A stretch of DNA of 14,270 nt from positions 1 to 14,270 of the forward strand of contig JAICVE010000027.1 in assembly GCA_025935475.1 (NCBI GenBank). Direction: 5' to 3'. Positions within the stretch are counted from its first letter, which is position 1; the number at the start of each line of letters is the position of its first letter. The notes below the pieces were generated by a model. The model had not been told where the DNA came from. It did no database searches and saw only the letters and a program-made list of their open reading frames with translations. This stretch comes from Nitrospira sp. Its GTDB lineage: Bacteria > Nitrospirota > Nitrospiria > Nitrospirales > Nitrospiraceae. The position numbers were made by a program, and so were the translations under genes. Below are positions 7,189-14,270 of the stretch, piece after piece.

Positions 7189-9348
7189 TCACCAGGTTGT
7201 CGGGACTTGAGTCATCGCTGGGCAGTACAACAGCTCGACGTAGTCCTTTACCATCCGCTTGGTGCAGAACCGGGGGGCGACGGTTCTGATGCTTTCCTTG
7301 ACCATCTGGAGCCAGCCGCGCGGAATGCCGTCGAGATCGCGTTGGTAAAACAACGGCACCGCCTCCTGCTCCAACTGCCGATACAGTTGTTCGGCATCGT
7401 GAGCGTCCTGTGCCTGCACATCGGCGTTGCCCTCCAAGGGCTGAATGCCCCAGCCGTTCGCCCCGTTGAAGCCTTCCTGCCACCAGCCGTCCAGCGTGCT
7501 GAGATGAAGCACGCCGTTTAAGGCCGCTTTCATCCCGCTGGTGCCGCTGGCTTCCATGGGAAACCGAGGGGTGTTCAGCCAGATGTCCACGCCCTGGACC
7601 AGGAATTTGGCCATGTGCATTTCGTAGTCTTCGAGGAAGGCCACGTGTCCGCCGAGCTTGTGGTCGTTGCAAAAATTCATGACTTCGTGGATGAAAAAGC
7701 GGCCCGGTTCGTCGGCGGGGTGGGCTTTCCCAGCGAAGACAAGCTGGACCGGCCTCCACTTGTCCTGTAGCAGCCGCTTCAATCGGTCGAGGTCTTGGAA
7801 GAGCAGCGTCGCGCGCTTGTAGGTCGCGAATCGTCTGGCGAATCCGATCGTCAAGGCTTCCGGATCCAGCAGCGTGCCGCGGCTCAGCACCTGTGATGGC
7901 TGCAAATTCCCCTGCATCCACCCAGTGCGCGCCCGTTCCCGGATAAATCCCATCAATTTGCGTTTCATGGTTTGACGGACGGCCCAGAGGTCGTGGTCAG
8001 GAATGTCGAGTACTCGCTGCCACATGGCCGGATCGTCGCAATGCTCAGACCAGGCCGGATGGAGGGATTTGCTGTAAAGACGGTGCAGATCCTGCGCAAT
8101 CCAGGTGGGGGCATGAATGCCGTTGGTGACATGCCGGATCGGCACCGATTCGACCGGCAACCCTGGCCAAAAATGCTGCCACATCTCGCGGCTGACGCGG
8201 CCGTGTTCACGGCTCACTCCGTTGACGTGTGCTGACAGCCGCATCACGAGGGCCGTCATGTTGAACCCATGCCCACGCGATTCCGGCGTCTCGCCCAACC
8301 GCAGGAACTCGTCTCTGGAGAGATTGAGCTGTTCCCAATATCCTGAAAAATAGCGGTCCATCAGATAATGCGGGAACACGTCGTGACCGGCGGGGACCGG
8401 CGTATGGGTCGTGAAGACCGTGCTCTGACGGACGACTTCACTGGCCTCAGCGTGGGAGCGGCCGCTTTGCACTAGTTCGCGCACGCGTTCCAACGTCAGA
8501 AACGCAGAGTGGCCTTCGTTCGCGTGCCAGACGGCCGGCGCAATGCCCAACGCACGAAGTAGGCGCACGCCGCCGATGCCCAAGAGAATCTCCTGACAAA
8601 GCCGCATCTCTTGGTCGCCACCGTACAATCGCGCCGATAACGCACGGTTCTCCGGAGAGTTTTCCGGCACATCGGTATCGATCAAATAGAGCGGAATACG
8701 GCCCACCAACACTTTCCAAACGACGGCTGTGACATTGCGTCCGCCCATGTCGACGGTGAAGCGGCATTGTTCGCTCGACGGCGTCAGGGCCGGATGGATA
8801 GGCGAGTCCTCCCGATTAAACGGCGCGTATGCGGCTTCCTGCCACCCTTCCTGTGTGATTCGCTGGCGAAAATAGCCCTGAGGATACATGAACCCAATCC
8901 CGACGAGAGGGACACCCAGATCGCTCGCTTCCTTACAATGATCTCCCGCAAGGATGCCGAGACCGCCACTGTAAATGGGAATAGAGGTGTGGAGGCCGAA
9001 TTCGGCGGAAAAGTAGGCGATGATCTTCTTGGTTTCTCCGGCGTGCTTCGTGCTGAACCAACTCCGCCCGTTGGCCTTGTACTCGTCGAACAGTTTGAGC
9101 ACGGCGGAGTATTGCCTGAGATACGACGGGTCATTCGCGAGCTTGGTCAGTCGTTCGGGTTTGATATCGGTCAGCAGCTTGACCGGATTGTGGTGCGTAT
9201 AGAACCACAGCGTAGGATCAATCGTCTCGAAGAGCTGGCGGGCCTCCACCGTCCAACTCCACCAAATATTCAGCGACAGTTCGGACAGCCGAGCGAGGCT
9301 GGGAGGAATACGTGTGTGCACAGAATCGAGGGTCGTCGTGGGGTTCAC
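7189..9348 (-). CDS. glgP: Alpha-glucan (glycogen) phosphorylase, short GT35 form
   Basis: The enzyme releases glucose-1-phosphate from glycogen or maltodextrin using phosphate and pyridoxal phosphate. The 719-residue product belongs to the shorter, divergent GT35 branch (alpha-glucan family phosphorylase) rather than the 800-plus-residue E. coli type. An N-terminal DUF3417-like region covers about 16-105. Then come AYFSAEFGLHTSIPIYSGGL (111-130) with GILAGDHCKEASDLGVP, HANEGHSAF (275-283), HTPVPAGHDVFP (315-326), and the cofactor region EASGTSGMKAALNG, in which Lys607 should bind pyridoxal phosphate. Start: the frame stays open back to 9492, but that overlaps the upstream gene. The GTG at 9348 has a strong AAGGAGA 6-8 bases ahead and gives the family N-terminus. 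It is second in a four-gene operon, 61 bases after the unknown helical gene. No other glycogen gene is in view. Confidence 0.95.
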   Translation of the reverse strand: MNPTTTLDSVHTRIPPSLARLSELSLNIWWSWTVEARQLFETIDPTLWFYTHHNPVKLLTDIKPERLTKLANDPSYLRQYSAVLKLFDEYKANGRSWFSTKHAGETKKIIAYFSAEFGLHTSIPIYSGGLGILAGDHCKEASDLGVPLVGIGFMYPQGYFRQRITQEGWQEAAYAPFNREDSPIHPALTPSSEQCRFTVDMGGRNVTAVVWKVLVGRIPLYLIDTDVPENSPENRALSARLYGGDQEMRLCQEILLGIGGVRLLRALGIAPAVWHANEGHSAFLTLERVRELVQSGRSHAEASEVVRQSTVFTTHTPVPAGHDVFPHYLMDRYFSGYWEQLNLSRDEFLRLGETPESRGHGFNMTALVMRLSAHVNGVSREHGRVSREMWQHFWPGLPVESVPIRHVTNGIHAPTWIAQDLHRLYSKSLHPAWSEHCDDPAMWQRVLDIPDHDLWAVRQTMKRKLMGFIRERARTGWMQGNLQPSQVLSRGTLLDPEALTIGFARRFATYKRATLLFQDLDRLKRLLQDKWRPVQLVFAGKAHPADEPGRFFIHEVMNFCNDHKLGGHVAFLEDYEMHMAKFLVQGVDIWLNTPRFPMEASGTSGMKAALNGVLHLSTLDGWWQEGFNGANGWGIQPLEGNADVQAQDAHDAEQLYRQLEQEAVPLFYQRDLDGIPRGWLQMVKESIRTVAPRFCTKRMVKDYVELLYCPAMTQVPTTW

Positions 9349-9409
9349 GCAGTCTCCTTGTGTGGTGGACTTAAAATCGGCGAGAAGACGGTCACTCGTG
9401 GAATCTTCT

Positions 9410-10252
9410 TCAGGCGTGACCTGCCTTGTGCCAAGAGATCCACTCTTCGGAGAATGCCACGGCGGCATACCGTTCGCCAAGCACTTTCGCAACTCGATTC
9501 ATCAGCTTGGTGAGCTGCTGAGTCTCCTCGGTGGTCAGATCTTGACGAAAACGCGGATGCAGTCCCCAACGAGTTTCAATTTCATCGCCGGAAACGTCTG
9601 ACATGATACTGATGAGTTTGATTTCGTTTCCTGTCTGCCCTCTTGGCGAGGCGTTTGCGACCGATGCGGCCTGGCTGGCAGATGGCTCACCCACGGGGCC
9701 GACATCCGGCGGCCGTTCGCCTTTGAGGATTGCCGTGATGGCAGGAACCATCGCCGTCGCACACAACATGGCTGCTGAGGTGATTTGGGAATTGTCAGCG
9801 ACACCGAGGGCATCGGCTACGCGTCCGCCGAAGGTGTCGAACATGTCATTCTTGGCCTTGCTCTCTTCCGTAATCGAGAACCGATAGCCCTCGTAGAGTT
9901 TTCGGCTTTCCGCCACCACCCCTCTGATGGTCATCATGATCTCGTTTTGATCGACCGTTGAGAAGGCTGGCTCCAGCACCGCACGCAATCGAGTCGTCAC
10001 CGCATCTTCCAGTCCGGTCATAAAGTCCGGCTGATCTTTAATGGGAATATGAAATGCCGACAGGCGGTCGGCCAGGTTGAACGTGACCTTGAGGAACTCG
10101 AGATAGAGCTTCCACTCGTCCTGCCGCTTCAACTTGAGCGCCTGTTCGGGGGCGTTCTTCTTCATGACGGTCACCGATTCTCCGGCGACGGCCAGCATCA
10201 GATCGGCGAGCGAGCGTTGCTGTTCACTATAAGATATGCTGGTTGTGGCCAT
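9410..10252 (-). CDS. Uncharacterised mostly helical cytoplasmic protein upstream of glgP
   Basis: I do not recognise this 280-residue protein. It has no signal peptide or membrane segment. Residues about 8-180 look all-helical (for example DEWKLYLEFLKVTFNLADRL, TRLRAVLEPAFSTVDQNEIM, MFDTFGGRVADALGV). A Pro/Ser/Ala/Gly-rich linker follows at about 180-209. Then comes a second small domain of about 70 residues beginning IKLISIMSDVSGDEIETRWG and ending with Trp271 and Trp274 in WISWHKAGHA. The ATG at 10252 has GAGGAAG about 10 bases upstream, and a TATAAT element with a palindrome lies just beyond it. It is the first gene of the operon with glgP. A role in glycogen metabolism or its control is possible by association only. 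The two-part design with a flexible linker is the most informative visible trait. Confidence 0.78.
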   Translation of the reverse strand: MATTSISYSEQQRSLADLMLAVAGESVTVMKKNAPEQALKLKRQDEWKLYLEFLKVTFNLADRLSAFHIPIKDQPDFMTGLEDAVTTRLRAVLEPAFSTVDQNEIMMTIRGVVAESRKLYEGYRFSITEESKAKNDMFDTFGGRVADALGVADNSQITSAAMLCATAMVPAITAILKGERPPDVGPVGEPSASQAASVANASPRGQTGNEIKLISIMSDVSGDEIETRWGLHPRFRQDLTTEETQQLTKLMNRVAKVLGERYAAVAFSEEWISWHKAGHA

Positions 10253-10285
10253 GAGCTGAGTACTTCCTCTCGTTTAGAATGGGGC

Positions 10286-10315
10286 ATTATAACCGAGTGG
10301 TCCTCTTGGCTCCAA
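10286..10315 (-). promoter_or_regulatory. Putative promoter of the glgP operon
   Basis: On the minus strand a perfect TATAAT (10291-10286) lies 33 bases before the start codon of the first operon gene. The -35 candidate TTGGAG (10315-10310) is 18 bases upstream but poor, matching about half the consensus. A promoter with a strong -10 and weak -35 often needs an activator, and the -35 is overlapped by an inverted repeat. Confidence 0.5.
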
Positions 10316-10319
10316 GAGG
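10302..10319. promoter_or_regulatory. Perfect 8-bp inverted repeat, candidate operator
   Basis: CCTCTTGG and CCAAGAGG are exact reverse complements separated by CT. The 18-base element overlaps the weak -35 of the minus-strand promoter and lies in the divergent region between the unknown helical gene and the carotenoid gene. No T-run follows on either strand, so a terminator is unlikely. A dimeric regulator site is the simplest reading, but no regulator gene is in the window. Confidence 0.4.
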
Positions 10320-10435
10320 GAGACAGGTCGTCGACTGCTTGCACGGTTTCTGGGGTTTTCTGCTGGCAAATCGCCGTTCAGTCATCCACAATGCGCGGCA
10401 AATGAATTCTAAGGAGTTGTGACCCGGCCGACCCG

Positions 10436-11254
10436 ATGGAAGCGCTACCGCTGCTGTTGTTGAAGACCGTTCTCCTGCGCCCTTACGTCTTTGCCTTTCT
10501 TGCTGCCTTTCTCTTCATCGGTCGCGGGCTCCTCGGCTGGCGAAGGACAATCGCCTTTCTTCTCGTCGGTTGGGTGACGGCATTTCTTTGCGAATTCTCC
10601 TCGACTCGCATCGGTGTCCCGTTTGGATTTTACTATTACAACGGTTCCACGCTGGGAGAAGAACTCTATATTGCCGACGTGCCCTTCATGGATTCTCTCT
10701 CATTCACGTTTCTGTTGTTTGCGAGCTATTGTCTGGCGCTGGTTTTTGTTTTACCCTCGCACCCGCCATTGAGCTCCTATCGGTTGCGCCTCTTGCTGGA
10801 TCCGGCAATAAGAACCGCCTGGCCGGCGATGGTGCTGACGGCCGCGTTTTTGACGTTCATCGACATCGTCATCGATCCCGTCGCTCTGCGTGGTGATCGA
10901 TGGTTTCTCGGCCTGATTTACGGATATCCGGACCCCGGGTTGTACTTCGGGATTCCGCTCATGAACTTTGTGGGATGGGCCGTGGTGGGCCTCATCGCCC
11001 TCTCGATCTACTTCGTGATCGACCGGCGGTTGCCTCCACTGCCTGCGGATGTCACGGCGACTCGGTACCTGCTCCTGGGCTGCGGGCTCTATTACGGCGT
11101 CCTCACGTTCAATCTCACCATCACATTCTGGATTGGAGAACCTCTCCTCGGTCTGGTCGGCGTCCTGATCTATCTCCCGATGACCCTCTTGTTCGTCCTG
11201 CGCGTGCTCAACCGAGTTCCCGGAGCGGTAGTTGCTCGAACGTCTGCTGCATGA
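10436..11254 (+). CDS. cruF: Carotenoid biosynthesis protein, CruF-type 1',2'-hydratase family
   Basis: This is a 272-residue multi-pass membrane protein of the carotenoid biosynthesis (DUF422) family. Studied members, CruF and the bacterioruberin hydratase, add water across the terminal double bond of the carotenoid psi end. Conserved acidic and aromatic stretches are CEFSSTRIGVPFGFYYY (52-68), DVPFMDSLSF (81-90), DIVIDPVALRGDRW (143-156) and FGIPLMNFVGW (171-181). These match the family well, and six to eight hydrophobic helices are visible. The family name is firm; the exact carotenoid substrate is not. No other carotenoid gene is in the window. The start is slightly odd: AAGGAG lies 19 bases before the ATG, too far to be an ideal ribosome site, yet no other usable in-frame start exists closer to it. 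It is transcribed away from the glgP operon. Confidence 0.87.
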   Translation: MEALPLLLLKTVLLRPYVFAFLAAFLFIGRGLLGWRRTIAFLLVGWVTAFLCEFSSTRIGVPFGFYYYNGSTLGEELYIADVPFMDSLSFTFLLFASYCLALVFVLPSHPPLSSYRLRLLLDPAIRTAWPAMVLTAAFLTFIDIVIDPVALRGDRWFLGLIYGYPDPGLYFGIPLMNFVGWAVVGLIALSIYFVIDRRLPPLPADVTATRYLLLGCGLYYGVLTFNLTITFWIGEPLLGLVGVLIYLPMTLLFVLRVLNRVPGAVVARTSAA

Positions 11255-11278
11255 CAGGTCACCGTAGAGAACTAGAAT
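11251..11278 (+). promoter_or_regulatory. Putative sigma70-type promoter of the helicase gene
   Basis: ATGACA (11251-11256, five of six matches to TTGACA) is followed after 16 bases by TAGAAT (11273-11278, five of six matches to TATAAT). The -35 overlaps the stop codon of the carotenoid gene. Transcription would start near 11285, about 78 bases before the chosen helicase start, with the inverted repeat at 11314-11334 inside the leader. Confidence 0.5.
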
Positions 11279-11313
11279 ATTCCATGTTACCGACGGGCAG
11301 CGCCTTGCGTTGA

Positions 11314-11334
11314 AACATTCTCGTCCGGAATGTT
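11314..11334. repeat. Inverted repeat AACATTC-N7-GAATGTT in the helicase leader
   Basis: Two exact 7-base arms are separated by 7 bases, just downstream of the putative helicase promoter and before the chosen start. It could be an operator or a leader hairpin. There is no following T-run, so it is not a typical terminator. An alternative upstream ATG (11330) would lie in its right arm. Confidence 0.4.
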
Positions 11335-11362
11335 ATACAGCGCAGTCAGGTTTCTTTTCTTC

Positions 11363-13390
11363 ATGAGTCGCGACATCACACCATACGTCTTAAAGCGCCC
11401 ACCGGAGGACTCCACTCCCCGAAAACTCTCTATCGATTACGCCGCGGCATTAAATCCGCAGCAACTTGCAGCGGTGACGGCGGGCGATGGACCCTCCCTG
11501 GTGATTGCGGGCGCGGGCAGTGGGAAAACACGCACATTGGTGTACCGCGTGGCCTATCTGATCGATAGCGGTGTCGATCCTTCGAATATCCTGCTCCTGA
11601 CCTTTACGCGCAAATCGGCGCAAGAAATGCTGCAACGGGCCGGCGAATTGATTGGTGTGCGCAGCGAGCGCGTATGCGGCGGCACGTTTCACTCCGTTGC
11701 GAACATGCTGCTCCGGCGCTACGGCCGGGCGATTGGGTTGGAGCCGGGCTTTACGATTCTAGATCGAAGCGATGCCGAAGACTTAATTGCCCTCGTCCGG
11801 TCGCAACTCGGACTCAATGAAAAAGACAAGCGATTTCCACGGAAGGGCACCATCGCGGAAATCTTCAGCAAATCCGAGAATACGTTGCGGACATTGGACG
11901 ACATCGTCATCGAGGAATTCAGTCATTTCGCCGATCATGTCGAATCGCTTTCGCAACTTCAGACGGGCTATCGTACTGCACAGCGCCAGCGGCAACTCGT
12001 GGACTACGATGACCTTCTTGTGTTGCTGCGTCAGCTTCTCGTGCAGGATGCCCACGCCAGAGAAGCGATTTCGCGACTGTATCGGTACATTTTGGTCGAC
12101 GAATATCAGGATACGAATCGATTACAGGCGGACGTGATCAGAAATCTGGCGGCCTCTCATCAGAACGTCATGGTCGTCGGCGACGACAGCCAGTCGATTT
12201 ATGCGTTCCGCGGCGCGACGTTCAAAAATATCATGGAGTTTCCAACGTTATTCCCGGGCGCCACCATCTATAAATTGGAAGAAAATTATCGAAGCACGCA
12301 GCCGATTCTGAACCTCGCCAACTGCATCATTGAAGAAGCGGCTGAGAAATATACGAAACACCTGTTCACGCGGAAGCTTGACGGACCCTTGCCGACACTG
12401 GCTGAAGCGGCAGGAGAGAATGCCCAGTCGCGGTTCGTGGCCCAGAAAATTCTGGAATTGCGCGAAGAGGGCGTGCCACTGGGCGAGGTGGCGGTCTTGT
12501 TCCGTTCCAGTTTTCACTCGTTTGATCTAGAAATTGAGTTGTCTCGATGCGGATTGCCCTTCGTCAAACGCGGCGGGGTGAAGTTCATTGAAACCGCCCA
12601 CGTCAAGGATCTGCTGGCGCACCTTCGTGTCGTCGCCAATCCGCTCGACGCTGTGAGTTGGCATCGGGTTTTGATGCTTGTCGAGGGAGTTGGCCCCAAA
12701 AAGGCCCAAGATCTATTGACCACATTGGTGAAATCGGAGAGGCCCTACGACGTGTTGCAGGCTGTAAGCGGGCGATCGGCTCAGGGACTGAAGAACTTGG
12801 CGCATACGCTGGAAAGTCTCTCAGGTGCCGACGATCACCGGACGGCAGAACAAGTCAATCACATTTATGAGTATTACCTCCCGATCCTCAAGGAGCACTA
12901 CGACGACTATCCCAAGCGGATTCGGGACCTCGACCATCTGCATACGATTGCGGAGGGGTATCCGGAAGTGGAGGCCTTTCTCTCCGATCTGGCCCTTGAA
13001 CCACCGGACGGCAGTGCGGTCGACGTTGAATCTCCGGATCGCGACGATGAGCGAATGGTGTTATCGACCATTCATTCGGCCAAGGGGCTGGAATGGCAGT
13101 GTGTATTCGTCATTTGGGTCGTCGATGGAAAATTTCCGTCGATCTATTCGTTCGTCACCGACGAAGACCTTGAAGAAGAGCGGCGACTGTTCTATGTCGC
13201 AGTGACGCGCGCCAAGCGCCATCTCTTTTTAACGTACCCCATCAACGTTTTCGATAAGGGCAGCGGTATGTTGTTGTCAAAGCCCACTCGATTCCTCGAT
13301 CATATCTCTCCGGCGATGTTTGAACAGCTGGCCTTGGTCGAAGAAGGAGATCGGGGCGACTGGGGCCGCTATCGAGACCGCGATTATTGA
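11363..13390 (+). CDS. UvrD/Rep-family (SF1A) ATP-dependent DNA helicase
   Basis: This is a 3'-5' DNA helicase of superfamily 1A, similar in length (675 residues) to Rep. The motifs appear in order: Q motif LNPQQLAAV (30-38), Walker A GAGSGKT (50-56), motif Ia TFTRKSAQEM (80-89), motif II VDEYQDTN (245-252), motif III GDDSQSIYAFRGA (273-285), motif IV NYRST (308-312), motif V STIHSAKGLEW (568-578), and motif VI RRLFYVAVTRAK (607-618). All catalytic motifs are intact. Members act in repair or in clearing replication blocks; sequence alone does not separate UvrD, PcrA and Rep here. The ATG at 11363 was preferred to one at 11330, which would add eleven hydrophobic residues atypical of helicases; neither has a strong ribosome site. 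An exported HExxH protein gene follows after 7 bases. Confidence 0.95.
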   Translation: MSRDITPYVLKRPPEDSTPRKLSIDYAAALNPQQLAAVTAGDGPSLVIAGAGSGKTRTLVYRVAYLIDSGVDPSNILLLTFTRKSAQEMLQRAGELIGVRSERVCGGTFHSVANMLLRRYGRAIGLEPGFTILDRSDAEDLIALVRSQLGLNEKDKRFPRKGTIAEIFSKSENTLRTLDDIVIEEFSHFADHVESLSQLQTGYRTAQRQRQLVDYDDLLVLLRQLLVQDAHAREAISRLYRYILVDEYQDTNRLQADVIRNLAASHQNVMVVGDDSQSIYAFRGATFKNIMEFPTLFPGATIYKLEENYRSTQPILNLANCIIEEAAEKYTKHLFTRKLDGPLPTLAEAAGENAQSRFVAQKILELREEGVPLGEVAVLFRSSFHSFDLEIELSRCGLPFVKRGGVKFIETAHVKDLLAHLRVVANPLDAVSWHRVLMLVEGVGPKKAQDLLTTLVKSERPYDVLQAVSGRSAQGLKNLAHTLESLSGADDHRTAEQVNHIYEYYLPILKEHYDDYPKRIRDLDHLHTIAEGYPEVEAFLSDLALEPPDGSAVDVESPDRDDERMVLSTIHSAKGLEWQCVFVIWVVDGKFPSIYSFVTDEDLEEERRLFYVAVTRAKRHLFLTYPINVFDKGSGMLLSKPTRFLDHISPAMFEQLALVEEGDRGDWGRYRDRDY

Positions 13391-13397
13391 GATCTCG

Positions 13398-14270
13398 ATG
13401 TATCCGATCGTGGGTTCCCTTGTCGCGCTTCTCGTCTGCCTGTCGACGCTTCCGACCCTCGGGAGCGGGACAGCCTCGGATTCATCAGGACATATCTGGA
13501 AACAAATCACGGCTGAAGCCGAGAGTCTGGGGTTGCCCACCAAGTTTTTACGAACAGTGCCTGCCGACTTTGTCGGCTTTGAGTTTGACGATTTGCAGGC
13601 CTTTGCGGCCGAGTATCATCCGTCCGAGCATCGCATGGTGTTGAATCGAACTCTCTCGTTCAACGTGGCGGGAGGAACGTTGCGTCCACTGGCTCGGCTG
13701 ACGCATGCAGAATTGGAGACCCTGTACCACGAACTCTTCCATGCGTATATGGACTATCTGTCGACGACGGAAACGCAAGGACAACCTGATCCCTTCTTAA
13801 GCTTCGCGCGGGAACAGCAGCAATGCCGGTACGGCGCCGTCCTCATCAACCCTGTGGTACAGCGGAAAAAGGAAACGGAAGAGCGGTTTCTCAGCGAGCG
13901 GGAATCCTGGGAAGCGTTGAACGAAGGGTGGGCGGTCTTTGTCGGCTGGACGGTCTGGAGCCAACTGGAAATGCGCCATGGCGGAGGTCAGTCTATCCAG
14001 AAGCCCGGCAAACTGCGAGACGCATGGCTTCGCCGGCTCGAAGAGGCGGATCGAGAAGGAAAGCTCCGTGGCTACTATGAGCCGGAGGATCCCACTGAAC
14101 GAAGCGTCACCAGAAAACGGTTTTTAGCCGCGACTTCACGTCTTTCGAGCGAGGAGATTGGACGCTTGATGACTGGGCCAATGGAGTTTCCCTCGGATCT
14201 CGTCAAGCAGGCCCTCAAGAGGCTAGCCGGGGCCCAGGGGACCTTGCATCACGTCAAATCCTGCGCTCAG
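13398..14270 (+). CDS. Exported putative zinc metallopeptidase with HExxH motif (3' end outside the window)
   Basis: The frame is open for 291 codons to the right edge, so the C-terminus is missing. The N-terminus is hydrophobic (YPIVGSLVALLVCLSTLP), suggesting a signal peptide, with likely cleavage near 25. HELFH at 111-115, within LYHELFHAYMDY, is the zinc-binding HExxH motif. NEGWAV (175-180) supplies Glu176, which could be the third ligand, as in gluzincins with a spacing of about 60 residues. I do not recognise the named family, and homologues may be annotated only as hypothetical. The start at 13398 is the first ATG after the helicase stop, with a weak ribosome site, so it is likely translated from the helicase message. 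Why an exported peptidase-like protein would share an operon with a helicase is unclear. Activity is not established. Confidence 0.75.
   Translation, partial: MYPIVGSLVALLVCLSTLPTLGSGTASDSSGHIWKQITAEAESLGLPTKFLRTVPADFVGFEFDDLQAFAAEYHPSEHRMVLNRTLSFNVAGGTLRPLARLTHAELETLYHELFHAYMDYLSTTETQGQPDPFLSFAREQQQCRYGAVLINPVVQRKKETEERFLSERESWEALNEGWAVFVGWTVWSQLEMRHGGGQSIQKPGKLRDAWLRRLEEADREGKLRGYYEPEDPTERSVTRKRFLAATSRLSSEEIGRLMTGPMEFPSDLVKQALKRLAGAQGTLHHVKSCAQ

Noticed and set aside
6806..7921. 371-codon open frame on the minus strand
   Set aside because: It lies in another frame across the end of glgP and the start of the exported HEAT gene. Its sequence is rich in Arg, Pro and Ser, without motifs, as expected for a GC-rich shadow.
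9390..9421. GGTCAC/GTGACC inverted repeat around the stop of the gene before glgP
   Set aside because: The arms are only 6 bases with a 20-base loop and no T-run, so a hairpin or terminator is not convincing.
9349..9492. N-terminal extension of glgP by 48 codons
   Set aside because: It would overlap the upstream gene and lacks family similarity, while the GTG at 9348 has a strong ribosome site.
8767..9513. 248-codon plus-strand open frame
   Set aside because: It is antisense to glgP, whose protein has all family motifs; no motif or ribosome site supports the antisense frame.

Overview
The window looks like an ordinary chromosomal stretch of a fairly GC-rich Gram-negative bacterium. The mix of genes (a GldA/F/G-type ABC transporter, an RlpA-like lipoprotein, HEAT-repeat proteins, a short alpha-glucan phosphorylase, a CruF-type carotenoid enzyme and a UvrD/Rep helicase) and the style of the proteins suggest Nitrospirota, perhaps Nitrospira. 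That assignment is inference from memory of similar loci; there is no rRNA or marker gene here to prove it.

Layout. Positions 1-2773 (minus strand) hold an ABC transporter operon: ATPase, permease, and a GldG-like auxiliary protein cut by the left edge. Adjacent genes overlap by 4 bases (ATGA), and a good sigma70-like promoter lies upstream. Positions 2993-4178 (plus) hold a small secreted protein of unknown role and an RlpA-like lipoprotein with a double-psi beta-barrel. Positions 4294-5369 (plus) hold a small highly basic protein and a soluble HEAT-repeat protein behind a consensus-like promoter. Positions 10252-5374 (minus) form a probable four-gene operon: an alpha-helical protein of unknown function, alpha-glucan phosphorylase, an exported HEAT-repeat protein, and a small membrane-anchored coiled-coil protein. 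This operon meets the plus-strand HEAT gene tail to tail with only 4 bases between stop codons. Positions 10436-11254 (plus) hold a carotenoid hydratase-like membrane protein. Positions 11363-14270 (plus) hold a UvrD/Rep-family helicase followed 7 bases later by an exported protein with an HExxH metallopeptidase motif, cut by the right edge.

How the genes work together. Envelope functions dominate: transport, a peptidoglycan-active lipoprotein, exported HEAT and coiled-coil proteins, and carotenoid synthesis. Glycogen breakdown and DNA repair genes are interspersed. I see no mobile elements, CRISPR arrays, tRNAs or rRNAs, and no sign of recent transfer. No clear new system stands out. The least explained parts are the glgP operon, with its unknown helical first gene and palindrome-bearing promoter, and the helicase/HExxH protein pair.
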